The position numbers and the translations under genes were made by a program. Below are positions 35,103-43,793 of a stretch of 64,000 nt of DNA, one piece after another. The DNA is from Marinibium conchae (GTDB lineage: Bacteria > Pseudomonadota > Gammaproteobacteria > Enterobacterales > Alteromonadaceae): contig NZ_JADNRN010000001.1 in the NCBI RefSeq assembly GCF_015595035.1, forward strand, positions 372,001-436,000, in the 5' to 3' direction. The notes under the pieces were generated by a model, which did no database searches, was not told the DNA's origin, and worked only from the letters and a program-made list of their open reading frames with translations. Each line of letters begins with the position of its first letter. Position 1 is the first letter of the stretch.

Positions 35103-35843
35103 ATGGACAACACTATGATTTATAGAAAAATGCCGCTCAACAAGAAGTTTTATAAGCTCTTTCAACACAATCCTTACATATCAAGGTTAAATTGCGCCTT
35201 TAGGGCAGTGGCAAAGTCTGCTAGCTATGCGCTAAAAGTAAGCTTCGTGTATGCGGTGCTCTTCGGTGGCGCAGCCCAGGCGCAAGACCGCTCCAAAGAA
35301 ATTGATGTGATTTACAGTAAGTTAGTGTCGGCCTTGCCTACGGAAGGCGTCTTAATGCTATCGCCTTACGCTGATAGCCTGCAAATCTTTGGCGATGATA
35401 TAAAAGCCAGTTACAACAAAGAAAGTGATGCTATGGGTGGCGTAGCTCTGGAGATAGAAACCAAACGAGGCAAGAACCCATGGGATGCTGGCGTATTCAA
35501 TGTCGCGGGCGCTGAAATCAAAAAAGGTGACGTTATTTACATGGCTTTCTTTGCTAAAGCATTGGAGCTTCCGAAAGGTAAAGAGAGTGCATTAATAAAA
35601 AATGTGGGCGTGCAAAAAGGTACCGAACCATACACCACAGTGATTGGTAAAGATTTCTCTCTTAGCCAGCAATGGCAGAGTTTTGCGTTAGCTGGTGTTG
35701 CCAACGATAGCTATAAGGCTAATGAGGCACAGTTGTCGATGCAGATAGCAACCGCAAAGCAAAAAATTGCGATAGGGCCTGTGTTTGTATTTAATTTAGG
35801 TAGCGATGTTGACCCAAGCACCTTACCCTTTATTAGCCAATAA
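35103..35843 (+). CDS. exported protein with carbohydrate-binding-like fold
   Basis: The 246-residue protein has a long N-terminal region (about 40 residues) before a signal-like core (VSFVYAVLFGGAAQAQDR), cleavage near AQA. The start may therefore be later, e.g. the ATG ten codons in. The mature domain, with ALEIETKRGKNPWDAGVFNV, KKGDVIYMAFFAKA, LSQQWQSFALAGVA, and QKIAIGPVFVFNLG, has the strand pattern of CBM4/9 or galactose-binding jelly rolls as found before glycosidase domains. No catalytic domain is attached. It could bind polysaccharide in the periplasm or outside. Function is inferred from fold only. Confidence 0.7.
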   Translation: MDNTMIYRKMPLNKKFYKLFQHNPYISRLNCAFRAVAKSASYALKVSFVYAVLFGGAAQAQDRSKEIDVIYSKLVSALPTEGVLMLSPYADSLQIFGDDIKASYNKESDAMGGVALEIETKRGKNPWDAGVFNVAGAEIKKGDVIYMAFFAKALELPKGKESALIKNVGVQKGTEPYTTVIGKDFSLSQQWQSFALAGVANDSYKANEAQLSMQIATAKQKIAIGPVFVFNLGSDVDPSTLPFISQ

Positions 35844-35870
35844 TATCTCTACCCAATAGACCACAAAAAG

Positions 35871-38800
35871 TTAGGGAGCACTTAAATTTGAGTGCTCTTT
35901 ATCTGCAGCGACCAGCTTCTGATACCAAAAACTTGCCAATAATATAAATACACCAATACCAATAAACATAATGACTTTTTGCCATAGCACAACTTGAGCT
36001 GCATCTACCAGAGCAAGCTTTGCAATGCCTAATAATATGAGGCCAAAACTAAATCGAACTGATGCAATTCGTCGATTTTTCAAAAACAATATAGCTGCGC
36101 CATGCACAGCCATAACAGGCGCAATAGCAAGGTCGGCACCAACATCATTCAGCATCATGAAGGCGAGCAGATAGGTGATTAATGCATAGCTATGGCCGAT
36201 CAAATCCTTATTTTTGATAGCATTTATACGTTTCGAAATACTCAAATTAGCCAAGCGTTTTGTCGTATAAACCGCAGTCGCCAATACTATGATTGGATAG
36301 ATAACCACAAACAGCTCACTTCTACCGCCATTAAGCAGCGTAAGCCACGACAGCACACTGATTGCTAGCAAGGTGAAGGCATGGAAATAAAGGTTTCGTT
36401 TGAATACTGTAAAGCGCTCAGCGAACACAAAGGCAAGTAATGGATAACTCGTAATTAGTGCGAAAGGCAGAAGCTCAGAAAACAAGGTGAATGAGCGAAT
36501 ATCCAATACACTTGAAATACTTACCCCCACGAATATCGCTAGTAATATGGCGGCAAAATTAACGATACTACTTTGAATAAACGCGTAAAAGCCTAGCGCT
36601 TTTAGCTGCTTTTGTTTCTCTATTCTATTCGTTTCTTTTAATGCTGATTCAGCGCCAAGTTTATGGAGGTAGAAAGCGATGCTAGCTAGCACTGTAAGCC
36701 CAGCTAACAAAGCTAAGTCGTTGACGAAGTGATAGTACTGCCCAGACCAACTTTGCAGCAAGGTCATTGAAAATATACTGTAGGCAACGAGCAATACGCT
36801 CAGTATTTGGCTCTGTACACGCAACACGGCGGCCTTTATAAAATGGGCTAAGACTAAACTTAAGGCTGGAGACAGCCAGAGCAATGCGCCAATATAGGCT
36901 TCGAAGTGTCTGAAGGCTGAGCCAAGCCAACATATCGGAAGTAGAAAGTAAAAGGCAAGTCGAGCGAGTTCTGCTACTGATGCAAAAGGACTTTGCGGGT
37001 AAAATTTGCGATAAAAAGCAGACCACAGCCACAACTGTACAAAGGCCAGAATGAGTGAAGCTTTGGCAAAAGTAGGTAGCAGACTAAAGCGTAATGAGTT
37101 TACAGATTCTGCACCAATCGCTACGTAGGCCAATGGGAATATTATCAATGCGGCGGCCAACAGCTCTAATTGTGAGCGTTGTGTTTGCCTAGCTCTAAAT
37201 AGTATAGCGATCTGTACGATGATGGCAGTTAAACCAGCCCAATTATCAAGCCAAATGAAGGCGCAGCTAAGTGCAATTAAACTCAAATAGGCTGTTTCTG
37301 CAAAAACAAGCACGGGGTAAACGTCTTTTAGGGTGTAGCTGTTTAGCAGCTTGTCGCTTTCTTTGCTATCTTCATTTTTTAACCTGATCAAGCGTTGCCA
37401 TGCCGATAACGTGAGGCCAATCACTGCAGCGATAACCCAGCCGTCGAGCGTCAATAGCGCTGGATTAGGGAAGTAAGGATATATTGCAGCAGCACAATAG
37501 AGGATGGCTATACCACTTAAGGCTTGGCCATGATGGATAAGTTGCGCTAATGCGTAGCGACGGCTCATATAAATCAGCAATAGGCCTTCAATTGCCCATG
37601 CTATTCCCCAATAGCTTGGCGCTAACAGGGCGATAATCGCAAGTACAGTCCATGCTGCAGCAATTAAAGACGCTAGATGTGTAAAACGGTGTTTTTCTCT
37701 GAAGAGATAAACGGCAACGATGAGAGAAACAAAACCATTTAGTAAAAACTGTAAGGCTAATTCGGTGAAACCAAATTGATTGCTTTGCAGCATGAGCAGC
37801 AAGCTCGCACCAAAGTTAGACGCAATGAGCACCAAATACTTGGTGAGTGTGCTCTCTGTTTCTTTGTCTTCTCTATTTGCGTAGAGGCAAAACATAAAAT
37901 AGGTAAAAAATAGAAGATAGAAGGCATTAATCATCCATGCCGCCATTTTTAAGTTGCTGTTAGCTTCTACCCAACCCAAGGTGACGAAGGCAAACACAAA
38001 GGTAATATTGCTTAACCAATGACCCAAGTACTTGAAAGCGATATATAAGCTACTGACGCTCACTAGCCATACCGACATTAGATAGAAAGTGGGAGCTATG
38101 TTGCTTGCGCCAGCAATGATGGGAATGAGGGTTATGCCGACAATGCCCATTACCGCCACCACTTTTGTTTCCAAATAAAGTGCTAAGTAATGGCAAGCAA
38201 GGGCGATTAATGCATAGATACTTAACGTAACCAATGCTGGCAGTAGCGCGTATACACTGCCCACGAAGTAAATGGTAAGAAAACAAAGTAGTAAGCCCAA
38301 ACTGACGATAGCGCTGGCAAATTCAGCATATTTCGTTCGAACTTTTAGCACTAGGCCTAGTGCAACTACGCTAAGAGCTGAGCTACCTAATAGGGCAGCT
38401 TTGCTACCGGCACCTAGCTCATCAACGACTAACTGCATAAGGTAGCCAAAACCAGATAAAACAAGCCCTACACCGGCAATAGTGAGGAAGAAAATTCCTA
38501 ACATGCCTCGTTGTTTGTAGCTTTCATAGAGAGTTGTGACGGGGGAGAACCAGTCAATTACCATGCTCAACAGCTGCATTAAGGCGACTTCGATGAATGA
38601 TGGCTGCTGGGTTTGTGTTGCTTCAGCTTCTGAGGCTTTTATGGTAGCCGCTTCACTAATGGCCGCTTCATTTACTAGAGCTTGATGCTTTGCAGCTTCC
38701 TGCACTTTGGGTTTAGGTGAGCTTGATGGCGCGCTTGAGTGCTCGTTTTGTTGTTTGGGGGATGGCCTTGTAGAAATTTGACTTTCAAGAGCATCAATTT

Positions 38801-38930
38801 TTTTTGATAACAGCATACTCTTGAGGATCATTTGATTTTTGAGATCCTCTAACTCTTCCTTAAGTGCTTCAATATCCTGATTCAACCGACTCTCCATATT
38901 GTGGTGCTGACATTGCAGCGAGCATTGCAT
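35871..38930 (-). CDS. DUF2339 multi-spanning membrane protein
   Basis: This 1019-residue protein begins with a cytoplasmic coiled-coil (SRLNQDIEALKEELEDLKNQ, about 14-50), a Ser/Pro/Ala-rich linker (about 52-115), and then more than twenty hydrophobic segments from about 140 to the end. The arrangement, with WLSNITFVFAFVTLGW and GIAWAIEGLLLIYMSRR, is that of DUF2339 proteins, large inner-membrane proteins of unknown function widespread in Bacteroidetes and Proteobacteria. The ATG at 38930 lies a few codons before a second Met (MESRLNQDIEAL), which may be the real start. No neighbour gives a functional clue. Confidence 0.88.
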   Translation of the reverse strand: MQCSLQCQHHNMESRLNQDIEALKEELEDLKNQMILKSMLLSKKIDALESQISTRPSPKQQNEHSSAPSSSPKPKVQEAAKHQALVNEAAISEAATIKASEAEATQTQQPSFIEVALMQLLSMVIDWFSPVTTLYESYKQRGMLGIFFLTIAGVGLVLSGFGYLMQLVVDELGAGSKAALLGSSALSVVALGLVLKVRTKYAEFASAIVSLGLLLCFLTIYFVGSVYALLPALVTLSIYALIALACHYLALYLETKVVAVMGIVGITLIPIIAGASNIAPTFYLMSVWLVSVSSLYIAFKYLGHWLSNITFVFAFVTLGWVEANSNLKMAAWMINAFYLLFFTYFMFCLYANREDKETESTLTKYLVLIASNFGASLLLMLQSNQFGFTELALQFLLNGFVSLIVAVYLFREKHRFTHLASLIAAAWTVLAIIALLAPSYWGIAWAIEGLLLIYMSRRYALAQLIHHGQALSGIAILYCAAAIYPYFPNPALLTLDGWVIAAVIGLTLSAWQRLIRLKNEDSKESDKLLNSYTLKDVYPVLVFAETAYLSLIALSCAFIWLDNWAGLTAIIVQIAILFRARQTQRSQLELLAAALIIFPLAYVAIGAESVNSLRFSLLPTFAKASLILAFVQLWLWSAFYRKFYPQSPFASVAELARLAFYFLLPICWLGSAFRHFEAYIGALLWLSPALSLVLAHFIKAAVLRVQSQILSVLLVAYSIFSMTLLQSWSGQYYHFVNDLALLAGLTVLASIAFYLHKLGAESALKETNRIEKQKQLKALGFYAFIQSSIVNFAAILLAIFVGVSISSVLDIRSFTLFSELLPFALITSYPLLAFVFAERFTVFKRNLYFHAFTLLAISVLSWLTLLNGGRSELFVVIYPIIVLATAVYTTKRLANLSISKRINAIKNKDLIGHSYALITYLLAFMMLNDVGADLAIAPVMAVHGAAILFLKNRRIASVRFSFGLILLGIAKLALVDAAQVVLWQKVIMFIGIGVFILLASFWYQKLVAADKEHSNLSAP
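35876..35900 (+). terminator. terminator between convergent genes
   Basis: GAGCACT-TAAATTTG-AGTGCTC followed by TTT lies 33 bases after the CBM-like gene and overlaps the last codons of the convergent DUF2339 gene. Confidence 0.65.
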
Positions 38931-39096
38931 ACGCTTGGATTAAGGGTAGACTACGCCTAAAGCAAGTCGACTTGTCGACCAAATTTAGCCTATACAAACT
39001 AGAATACTCCCTCACTGCGTGTTGAGCAAGCTTGCTCATCTTTTATAAAATACGCTTGCTGGAGTAGAGCTGTGTGAACTATACAAGGACTTAACA

Positions 39097-40113
39097 ATGT
39101 ATCGCTTTTCTCTTCAAAAATCTTGCAAGTGTTTTATAAAAACGGCTCTGTTGTTTGTTGGTGTTTATGCATGTCACTCTCATGCTTTTTTCATTGAGAA
39201 TGGGGAAGCGCAGAATGATGAACGCTTAAGTCGAGAGTTTGTGAGCTTTCCTGCGGCCACAAAAAATACCCCATATAGCGAAGTGAGTGCGCTTAACTAT
39301 AACCAAGCAGACCTTAAGCTGGTTTATTCAGATGAGCACGCTGATTTGTATTCGTCTTTATGGTTCAGTCGTGATTCTGCAACAGAAAAAGAGAAGCCTC
39401 TATTAGTATTTATTCATGGCGGCTGCTGGCTAAGTGCCTTCGATATGTCGCATTCATACGCTATGGCGACAGGCCTAGCACAGGCTGGCTATACAGTCTT
39501 GTCTTTAGAATATAGAAGAGCAGGCAACGGCGGAGAGTGGCCCGTAGCCTTGAATGATCTTGCTAAGGGCTTAACGCATGCTCTGACAGCACTTTCAGAT
39601 GGAAGCCAAACAGCGTCAAGCAGAACTAAGGTCGATAACAATACTGCTGAATCAGCCAATAACCCTCAGATCAACACTCGCCATGTGGTCATTATGGGGC
39701 ATAGCGCCGGTGGTCATCTAGCGGCAATGCTCGCACTGAAGCTAGAAGACATATTACCGACTACCACAGAGCGAGTGGATATAGTGTCGCTAGCAGGGAT
39801 TATGGACATCAAGCAATATAGCTTTGGCAATAATAGCTGCCAAAGCGCTACCCCAAGCTTTATGCAGGGCTCGTTAAGTGAGCGGCCACAAGCGTATTAC
39901 CTTGCCAACCCACAGTCTTACACAATACAACACCCCAAGATTGGTAAGTTTCTGTTGTTGCAAGGAAGTGCAGACTCAATCGTACCAAGCGCACAAGCAA
40001 AACATGTGAATGCGCAAGTGAACATGTTTGAGGGGGTGGGTCATTTTGATTGGATCCATCCGGGAAGTTTTGCGTTTAAACAATTGCTTCTTGCCCTAGA
40101 AAAAGCCGATTAA
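39097..40113 (+). CDS. exported alpha/beta hydrolase, formamidase/esterase-like
   Basis: This 338-residue protein starts with a signal peptide (IKTALLFVGVYACHSHA). The oxyanion-hole motif HGGCW in VFIHGGCWLSAF is the HGGxW of kynurenine formamidase-type and esterase-type hydrolases. The nucleophile is Ser in MGHSAGGHLAAML; the late Asp (GSADSIVP) and His (GVGHFDW) complete the triad. An insertion of about 25 residues (SDGSQTASSRTKVDNNTAES) is low complexity. The kynureninase gene begins 26 bases downstream, so a role as N-formylkynurenine formamidase is plausible, but an export signal is unusual for that step. An unrelated esterase role remains possible. Confidence 0.8.
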   Translation: MYRFSLQKSCKCFIKTALLFVGVYACHSHAFFIENGEAQNDERLSREFVSFPAATKNTPYSEVSALNYNQADLKLVYSDEHADLYSSLWFSRDSATEKEKPLLVFIHGGCWLSAFDMSHSYAMATGLAQAGYTVLSLEYRRAGNGGEWPVALNDLAKGLTHALTALSDGSQTASSRTKVDNNTAESANNPQINTRHVVIMGHSAGGHLAAMLALKLEDILPTTTERVDIVSLAGIMDIKQYSFGNNSCQSATPSFMQGSLSERPQAYYLANPQSYTIQHPKIGKFLLLQGSADSIVPSAQAKHVNAQVNMFEGVGHFDWIHPGSFAFKQLLLALEKAD

Positions 40114-40138
40114 CCTTGCTTCAGGAACTCAAAGTCTA

Positions 40139-41449
40139 GTGAATACTAATAATAGCAACACAATACACAGTTTTTCAGCTAAGCCCTCACAGGCGCTTGT
40201 GGAACAAGCAAGAGCGATGGATGAAAGCGATGCCTTAAGCCATCTTAAAACAAAGTTCCTGCTACCAAATGGGCTTGTTTACCTTGATGGCAACTCTCTT
40301 GGTGCTTTGCCCAAAGCTGCAAAAGAACGCGCTATTGAAGTCGTTGAGCAGCAATGGGGGCAAGACCTCATTACCAGTTGGAATAAACACGCCTGGATAG
40401 CCTTGCCTGAGCAAGTAGGTGAAAAAGTTGCGCCCTTAATTGGCGCTCATATACCTGGGCAAGTTATTTGCTGCGATTCTATTTCTGTCAATTTGTTTAA
40501 GTTATTGTGTGCTTGCGTACATTTAAACGGCAGTGCAGGCAAACGCAATAAAATATTGTCGCAACGCGATAATTTCCCTACCGACCTATACATGGTCGAA
40601 GGTTTGGCAACGCTGTTGAGCGAAAATCACTGTGAGTTGCTTCTTTGCGAAGAAGATGAGGTGCTTGCGAATATTCAAGAGCACGGTGATGACTTAATTG
40701 CGGTTATGTTAACCCACGTGAACTTTCGCTCTGGTTATATTCATGATTTACCAACAATTACCTCACAAACTCACGCAGTTGGCGCACTGAGCCTGTGGGA
40801 CTTGGCTCATAGCGCTGGGGCTGTGCCCGTAGAGTTGGATGAGCATAACGTTGATTTTGCCGTAGGATGTGGTTACAAATACTTGAACGGTGGGCCAGGC
40901 GCGCCAGCATTTCTCTATGCAGCACAGCGTCATCACGACGCTATTCAGCAACCCTTAAGCGGGTGGATGGGTCATGCCAAGCCCTTTGACTTCACTCCTA
41001 GCTATACGCCAGCGCCGGGCATTAAACGTTTTTTAAGCGGCACGCCCAGTGTGATTTCAATGAGTGTGATGGATGCCGCTATGGATGTTTTTGATGGCGT
41101 TAGCATCGCAGAACTTAGGGCCAAGTCTGTCGCGCTAACGCGTTTTTTTCAGGCTGCGGTTGCGCAGTCATCTTACTTAAGTGATTTAGAGCTGGCTTCG
41201 CCTGAGGATGCAGGGGCCAGAGGTTCACAAATCGCTTATGCTCACCCGCATGCTTATGCCCTTTGCCAAGCGCTTATTGCCGAGGGTGTTGTGGCAGACT
41301 TTCGAGCGCCAAATATTCTTCGTTTTGGTTTTTCCCCCACTTTTGTTAGCTTCGAAGATATCGCCACGAGCTTTGCTGTGCTTGAACATACAATGCAAAG
41401 CAAGCTTTATGAACAGCCTCAGTTTAGTCAAAAGCAACTCGTTACTTAA
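40139..41449 (+). CDS. kynU: kynureninase
   Basis: Kynureninase splits kynurenine to anthranilate and alanine with PLP. The 436-residue protein carries VYLDGNSLGALPKAAKER, SWNKHAWIALPEQVGEKVAP, and the PLP lysine in FAVGCGYKYLNGGPGAPAF (about K247). It continues with GWMGHAKPFDFTPSYTPAPG and ends with the family's FRAPNILRFGFSP. The start is GTG at 40139, 13 bases after AGGA. The gene follows the formamidase-like hydrolase and precedes an alkyltransferase-like gene by 13 bases. Tryptophan dioxygenase (kynA) is not in the window. Confidence 0.95.
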   Translation: MNTNNSNTIHSFSAKPSQALVEQARAMDESDALSHLKTKFLLPNGLVYLDGNSLGALPKAAKERAIEVVEQQWGQDLITSWNKHAWIALPEQVGEKVAPLIGAHIPGQVICCDSISVNLFKLLCACVHLNGSAGKRNKILSQRDNFPTDLYMVEGLATLLSENHCELLLCEEDEVLANIQEHGDDLIAVMLTHVNFRSGYIHDLPTITSQTHAVGALSLWDLAHSAGAVPVELDEHNVDFAVGCGYKYLNGGPGAPAFLYAAQRHHDAIQQPLSGWMGHAKPFDFTPSYTPAPGIKRFLSGTPSVISMSVMDAAMDVFDGVSIAELRAKSVALTRFFQAAVAQSSYLSDLELASPEDAGARGSQIAYAHPHAYALCQALIAEGVVADFRAPNILRFGFSPTFVSFEDIATSFAVLEHTMQSKLYEQPQFSQKQLVT

Positions 41450-41462
41450 AAGTGATAGGTCG

Positions 41463-41819
41463 ATGACGATTTCTGCACAAGACAAAATCTGGGCCACGGT
41501 AAATATGATCCCCGTTGGCAACGTCGCCAGTTATGGTCAAATTGCCGATTTAGCAGGTTTGCCAGGTCGTGCACGGCTAGTAGGCAAGTGCTTAGGGCAA
41601 CTGCCTACGAACAATGATAATTCAGATATGCAAGTGGCATGGCACCGTGTACTTCGCGCCAACGGACAAATAGCCTTTGCGGCTGAAAGTGAGCAAGCCT
41701 TGAAGCAAATAGGCTTACTTCAGGAAGAAAATGTGGCGGTGTTTAACAATCGCGTGAAACTTGCCCAATACCAATGGCAGCCTGAGCTTGCCGAGCTTTT
41801 GTTTGGTCTTAAATATTAA
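41463..41819 (+). CDS. alkyltransferase-like protein (Atl)
   Basis: The frame is open from 41208 inside kynU, but ATG at 41463 begins the conserved domain, giving 118 residues. It matches the DNA-binding domain of O6-alkylguanine DNA alkyltransferases (WATVNMIPVGNVASYGQIAD, LAGLPGRARLVGKCLGQLP). The alkyl-acceptor Cys of PCHR is replaced by Trp in VAWHRVLRANGQIAF, the mark of Atl proteins. These bind O6-alkylguanine without repairing it and hand the lesion to nucleotide excision repair. The link to kynU is probably only positional. Confidence 0.92.
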   Translation: MTISAQDKIWATVNMIPVGNVASYGQIADLAGLPGRARLVGKCLGQLPTNNDNSDMQVAWHRVLRANGQIAFAAESEQALKQIGLLQEENVAVFNNRVKLAQYQWQPELAELLFGLKY

Positions 41820-41924
41820 ATATAGTGGTTAAATTTCAAATATTCTCCTAATGTGATGAAAGAATCTGCAATGCCTGTAGGTCTTATAATCGAATTTACA
41901 AAAACAAACATTTAGGAGCTACCC

Positions 41925-42419
41925 ATGTTCGCATCAATCAAAGGTTCAAAGCTATTAACAGTCGCTGCGTTGTTAGTTGCATTCACTGTTACATCGTGCG
42001 GTCTAATTCCATCGCAAGTGCAGTCTTCAATCAACGAAGTTAACGTTGATGAGTCGAGACTGGCGATTAAAGGTTACGACCCAGTTGCTTACTTCACCAT
42101 GTCTAAACCTGTATTAGGCAGTGCAAACCATACTGCTACGCATCTTGGTGCAACCTACCAATTCAGTTCTGCAGCTCACAAAGCGCTATTTGAAGGTAAT
42201 CCTGAAAAGTACGCACCACAATATGGTGGCTACTGTGCATTTGGTGTGTCTAAGGAATATAAATTCGATATTGACCCTCAAGCATGGGCAGTTGTTGACA
42301 ATAAACTCTACTTAAACTTGAACCCAAAAGTACAGTCACGTTGGTTAGAACAGCAAGACGAACTGATTGTTGAAGCAGACAGCATATGGAATACAATCAA
42401 AGACGTTCCTGCATCTTAA
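41925..42419 (+). CDS. YHS-domain lipoprotein
   Basis: The 164-residue protein has a lipoprotein signal with the box VTSC (LLVAFTVTSCGLIPSQ). The mature part is a YHS domain: LAIKGYDPVAYFTMSKPVLG, YQFSSAAHKALFEGNPEKYA, and PQYGGYCAFGVSKEYKF, with the Tyr-Gly-Gly-Tyr-Cys segment. YHS domains are linked with metal (often copper) handling. AGGAG before the ATG is a good ribosome site. It lies 99 bases upstream of a bufferin-type operon on the same strand. The two may act together, but the intervening inverted repeats suggest a separate promoter for the operon. Confidence 0.88.
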   Translation: MFASIKGSKLLTVAALLVAFTVTSCGLIPSQVQSSINEVNVDESRLAIKGYDPVAYFTMSKPVLGSANHTATHLGATYQFSSAAHKALFEGNPEKYAPQYGGYCAFGVSKEYKFDIDPQAWAVVDNKLYLNLNPKVQSRWLEQQDELIVEADSIWNTIKDVPAS

Positions 42420-42439
42420 TGTAAAAAATTTAACAAAAT

Positions 42440-42491
42440 GTGAAAGTTTTTATTCCCTTTCACGGTTTATATTACTATCCTGAGTATCAGG
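42440..42491 (+). promoter_or_regulatory. two inverted repeats upstream of the bufferin gene
   Basis: GTGAAAG (42440-42446) and CTTTCAC (42457-42463) form a 7-bp repeat with a 10-base loop; CCTGA-GTA-TCAGG (42479-42491) is a second, followed by CTATTTTT. They lie 28-79 bases before the bufA start. They may be operator sites, a leader hairpin or a weak terminator of the YHS gene. Confidence 0.4.
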
Positions 42492-42518
42492 CTATTTTTC
42501 AAACACGAGGATTTTCCT

Positions 42519-42815
42519 ATGAAAACGACTAATATCGCAATCGCCGCTGCCCTAGCTACAGTATTAACTACGGGTGTTATCACAGATGTAGAAGCTAAGA
42601 AGAAAAAAGAGAAGTGCTATGGCGTTTCTGCCGCGGGTCAAAATGACTGCGCTAACTTAGCAGGTACTCACAGCTGTGCAGGCCAGTCTACTGTAGACAA
42701 CGATATCGGTGAATGGCGTCTAGTGCCAGCAGGCACTTGTAAAGAGCTTGGCGGTCATGATCGCAAATCTGCTAAAAAATTGTTCAAAGAAATGCAAGCT
42801 AAAAAGAACAGCTAG
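42519..42815 (+). CDS. bufA: bufferin-type (DUF2282) RiPP precursor
   Basis: This 98-residue protein has a signal peptide of about 26 residues ([16 protein letters not shown], cleavage after VEA) and a short mature part with four Cys at about 33, 44, 53 and 74 ([36 protein letters not shown]), then a Lys-rich tail. This is the DUF2282/BufA1 pattern. In characterised bufferins, the partner enzyme modifies central Cys residues and the peptide binds copper in the periplasm. Having a Sec-type signal instead of a classic leader peptide is normal for this class. GAGGA lies 11 bases upstream of the ATG. The enzyme gene follows after 41 bases. Confidence 0.9.
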   Translation: MKTTNIAIAAALATVLTTGVITDVEAKKKKEKCYGVSAAGQNDCANLAGTHSCAGQSTVDNDIGEWRLVPAGTCKELGGHDRKSAKKLFKEMQAKKNS

Positions 42816-42856
42816 TTCTTTTGTATCGCTAACAGCAGTATAGGCGATATGCATCA

Positions 42857-43789
42857 ATGACTTTGAAAGAAACTAAAAAGCCCAACCCCGTCATCGGAGT
42901 TGGGCTTCGTCATTCTCATTACAGTGATTTATTGGCTGGGGAAAAGCAAAACGTTGATTTTGTTGAAATCCATGCAGAAAATTTCTTCGCCAAAGGCGGC
43001 GCGAGCCGAGCTGTGCTTAGTGATATTATTAGCACTTATGCTTTGAGTTTGCATGGTACGTCGCTGGGTTTAGGGTCAACTTTGCCTGTTCCTGAGAGTA
43101 TTTTGGCGCAGTTCGCAGAGCTGGTTGAATTTACTCAACCTATGCTTGTATCAGAGCACCTGTGTTTTAATCGCGCTAAACTCAACGATAAGGTGCTGCA
43201 TAGCGGTGACTTACTTCCCATTCCCTACAATGAAGCCTCACTTGCCAACATAGTTAGCCACATCCAGAAGGTGCAAGACACCATTGCTAGGCCGATATTA
43301 ATAGAGAATTTATCGGCTTATGTTGAAGCTAGCCAACTAGTTCCAGATCTGCGAGACAGTTTTACAGAGTTTGAATTTTTAATTGCTATGTGCGAGAGAG
43401 CGGGTTGCGGTTTATTACTCGATTTAAATAACTTGATAGTCAATGAACTCAATAGGGCGAATTTAGCGTCCGAGCCAACGAGCTTTTCCTTATCGAATAT
43501 AAAGTCACGTATTAATAGTTTACCCAAGCATTTGGTAGGCGAAATTCACCTTGCTGGCTTTTCGGCTACGGATCCAAACAGTTTTATTATCGATGACCAC
43601 GGTGCACCGGTTTCCTCTCAGTGTTGGGAATTGTTCGACATGGCAATTCAGCGCTTTTCAGGCACACCCAGTTTGGTTGAATGGGATACGCAAATGCCAA
43701 GTTGGCCGGTGCTTATGGGCGAAGCTGACAAGGCAAGAGCTATCGCCAACAAGCACTTACAATCGCCACTAGCAAATTCAAGGGCTTAA
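42857..43789 (+). CDS. bufB: DUF692 multinuclear iron oxidative enzyme (MNIO), bufferin maturation
   Basis: This 310-residue protein belongs to DUF692, the MNIO family that includes methanobactin MbnB. Metal-ligand segments are visible in order: GLRHSHYSDLLAG, VEIHAENFF, LHGTSLGLGS, VSEHLCFN, ENLSAYVE, LLLDLNNLIVNELNR, LVGEIHLAGF, DDHGAPVS and a final LVEWDTQMPSW. These place His, Glu and Asp as in TIM-barrel iron enzymes. It should oxidise Cys side chains of the upstream precursor using oxygen. It is followed with only five bases gap by the DUF2063 partner. The start ATG has a weak ribosome site, so coupling to bufA is possible. Confidence 0.93.
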   Translation: MTLKETKKPNPVIGVGLRHSHYSDLLAGEKQNVDFVEIHAENFFAKGGASRAVLSDIISTYALSLHGTSLGLGSTLPVPESILAQFAELVEFTQPMLVSEHLCFNRAKLNDKVLHSGDLLPIPYNEASLANIVSHIQKVQDTIARPILIENLSAYVEASQLVPDLRDSFTEFEFLIAMCERAGCGLLLDLNNLIVNELNRANLASEPTSFSLSNIKSRINSLPKHLVGEIHLAGFSATDPNSFIIDDHGAPVSSQCWELFDMAIQRFSGTPSLVEWDTQMPSWPVLMGEADKARAIANKHLQSPLANSRA

Positions 43790-43793
43790 ATCA

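Noticed and set aside
41208-41462. Upstream extension of the alkyltransferase-like frame
   Set aside because: It overlaps the end of kynureninase in another frame; the conserved Atl domain begins at 41463.
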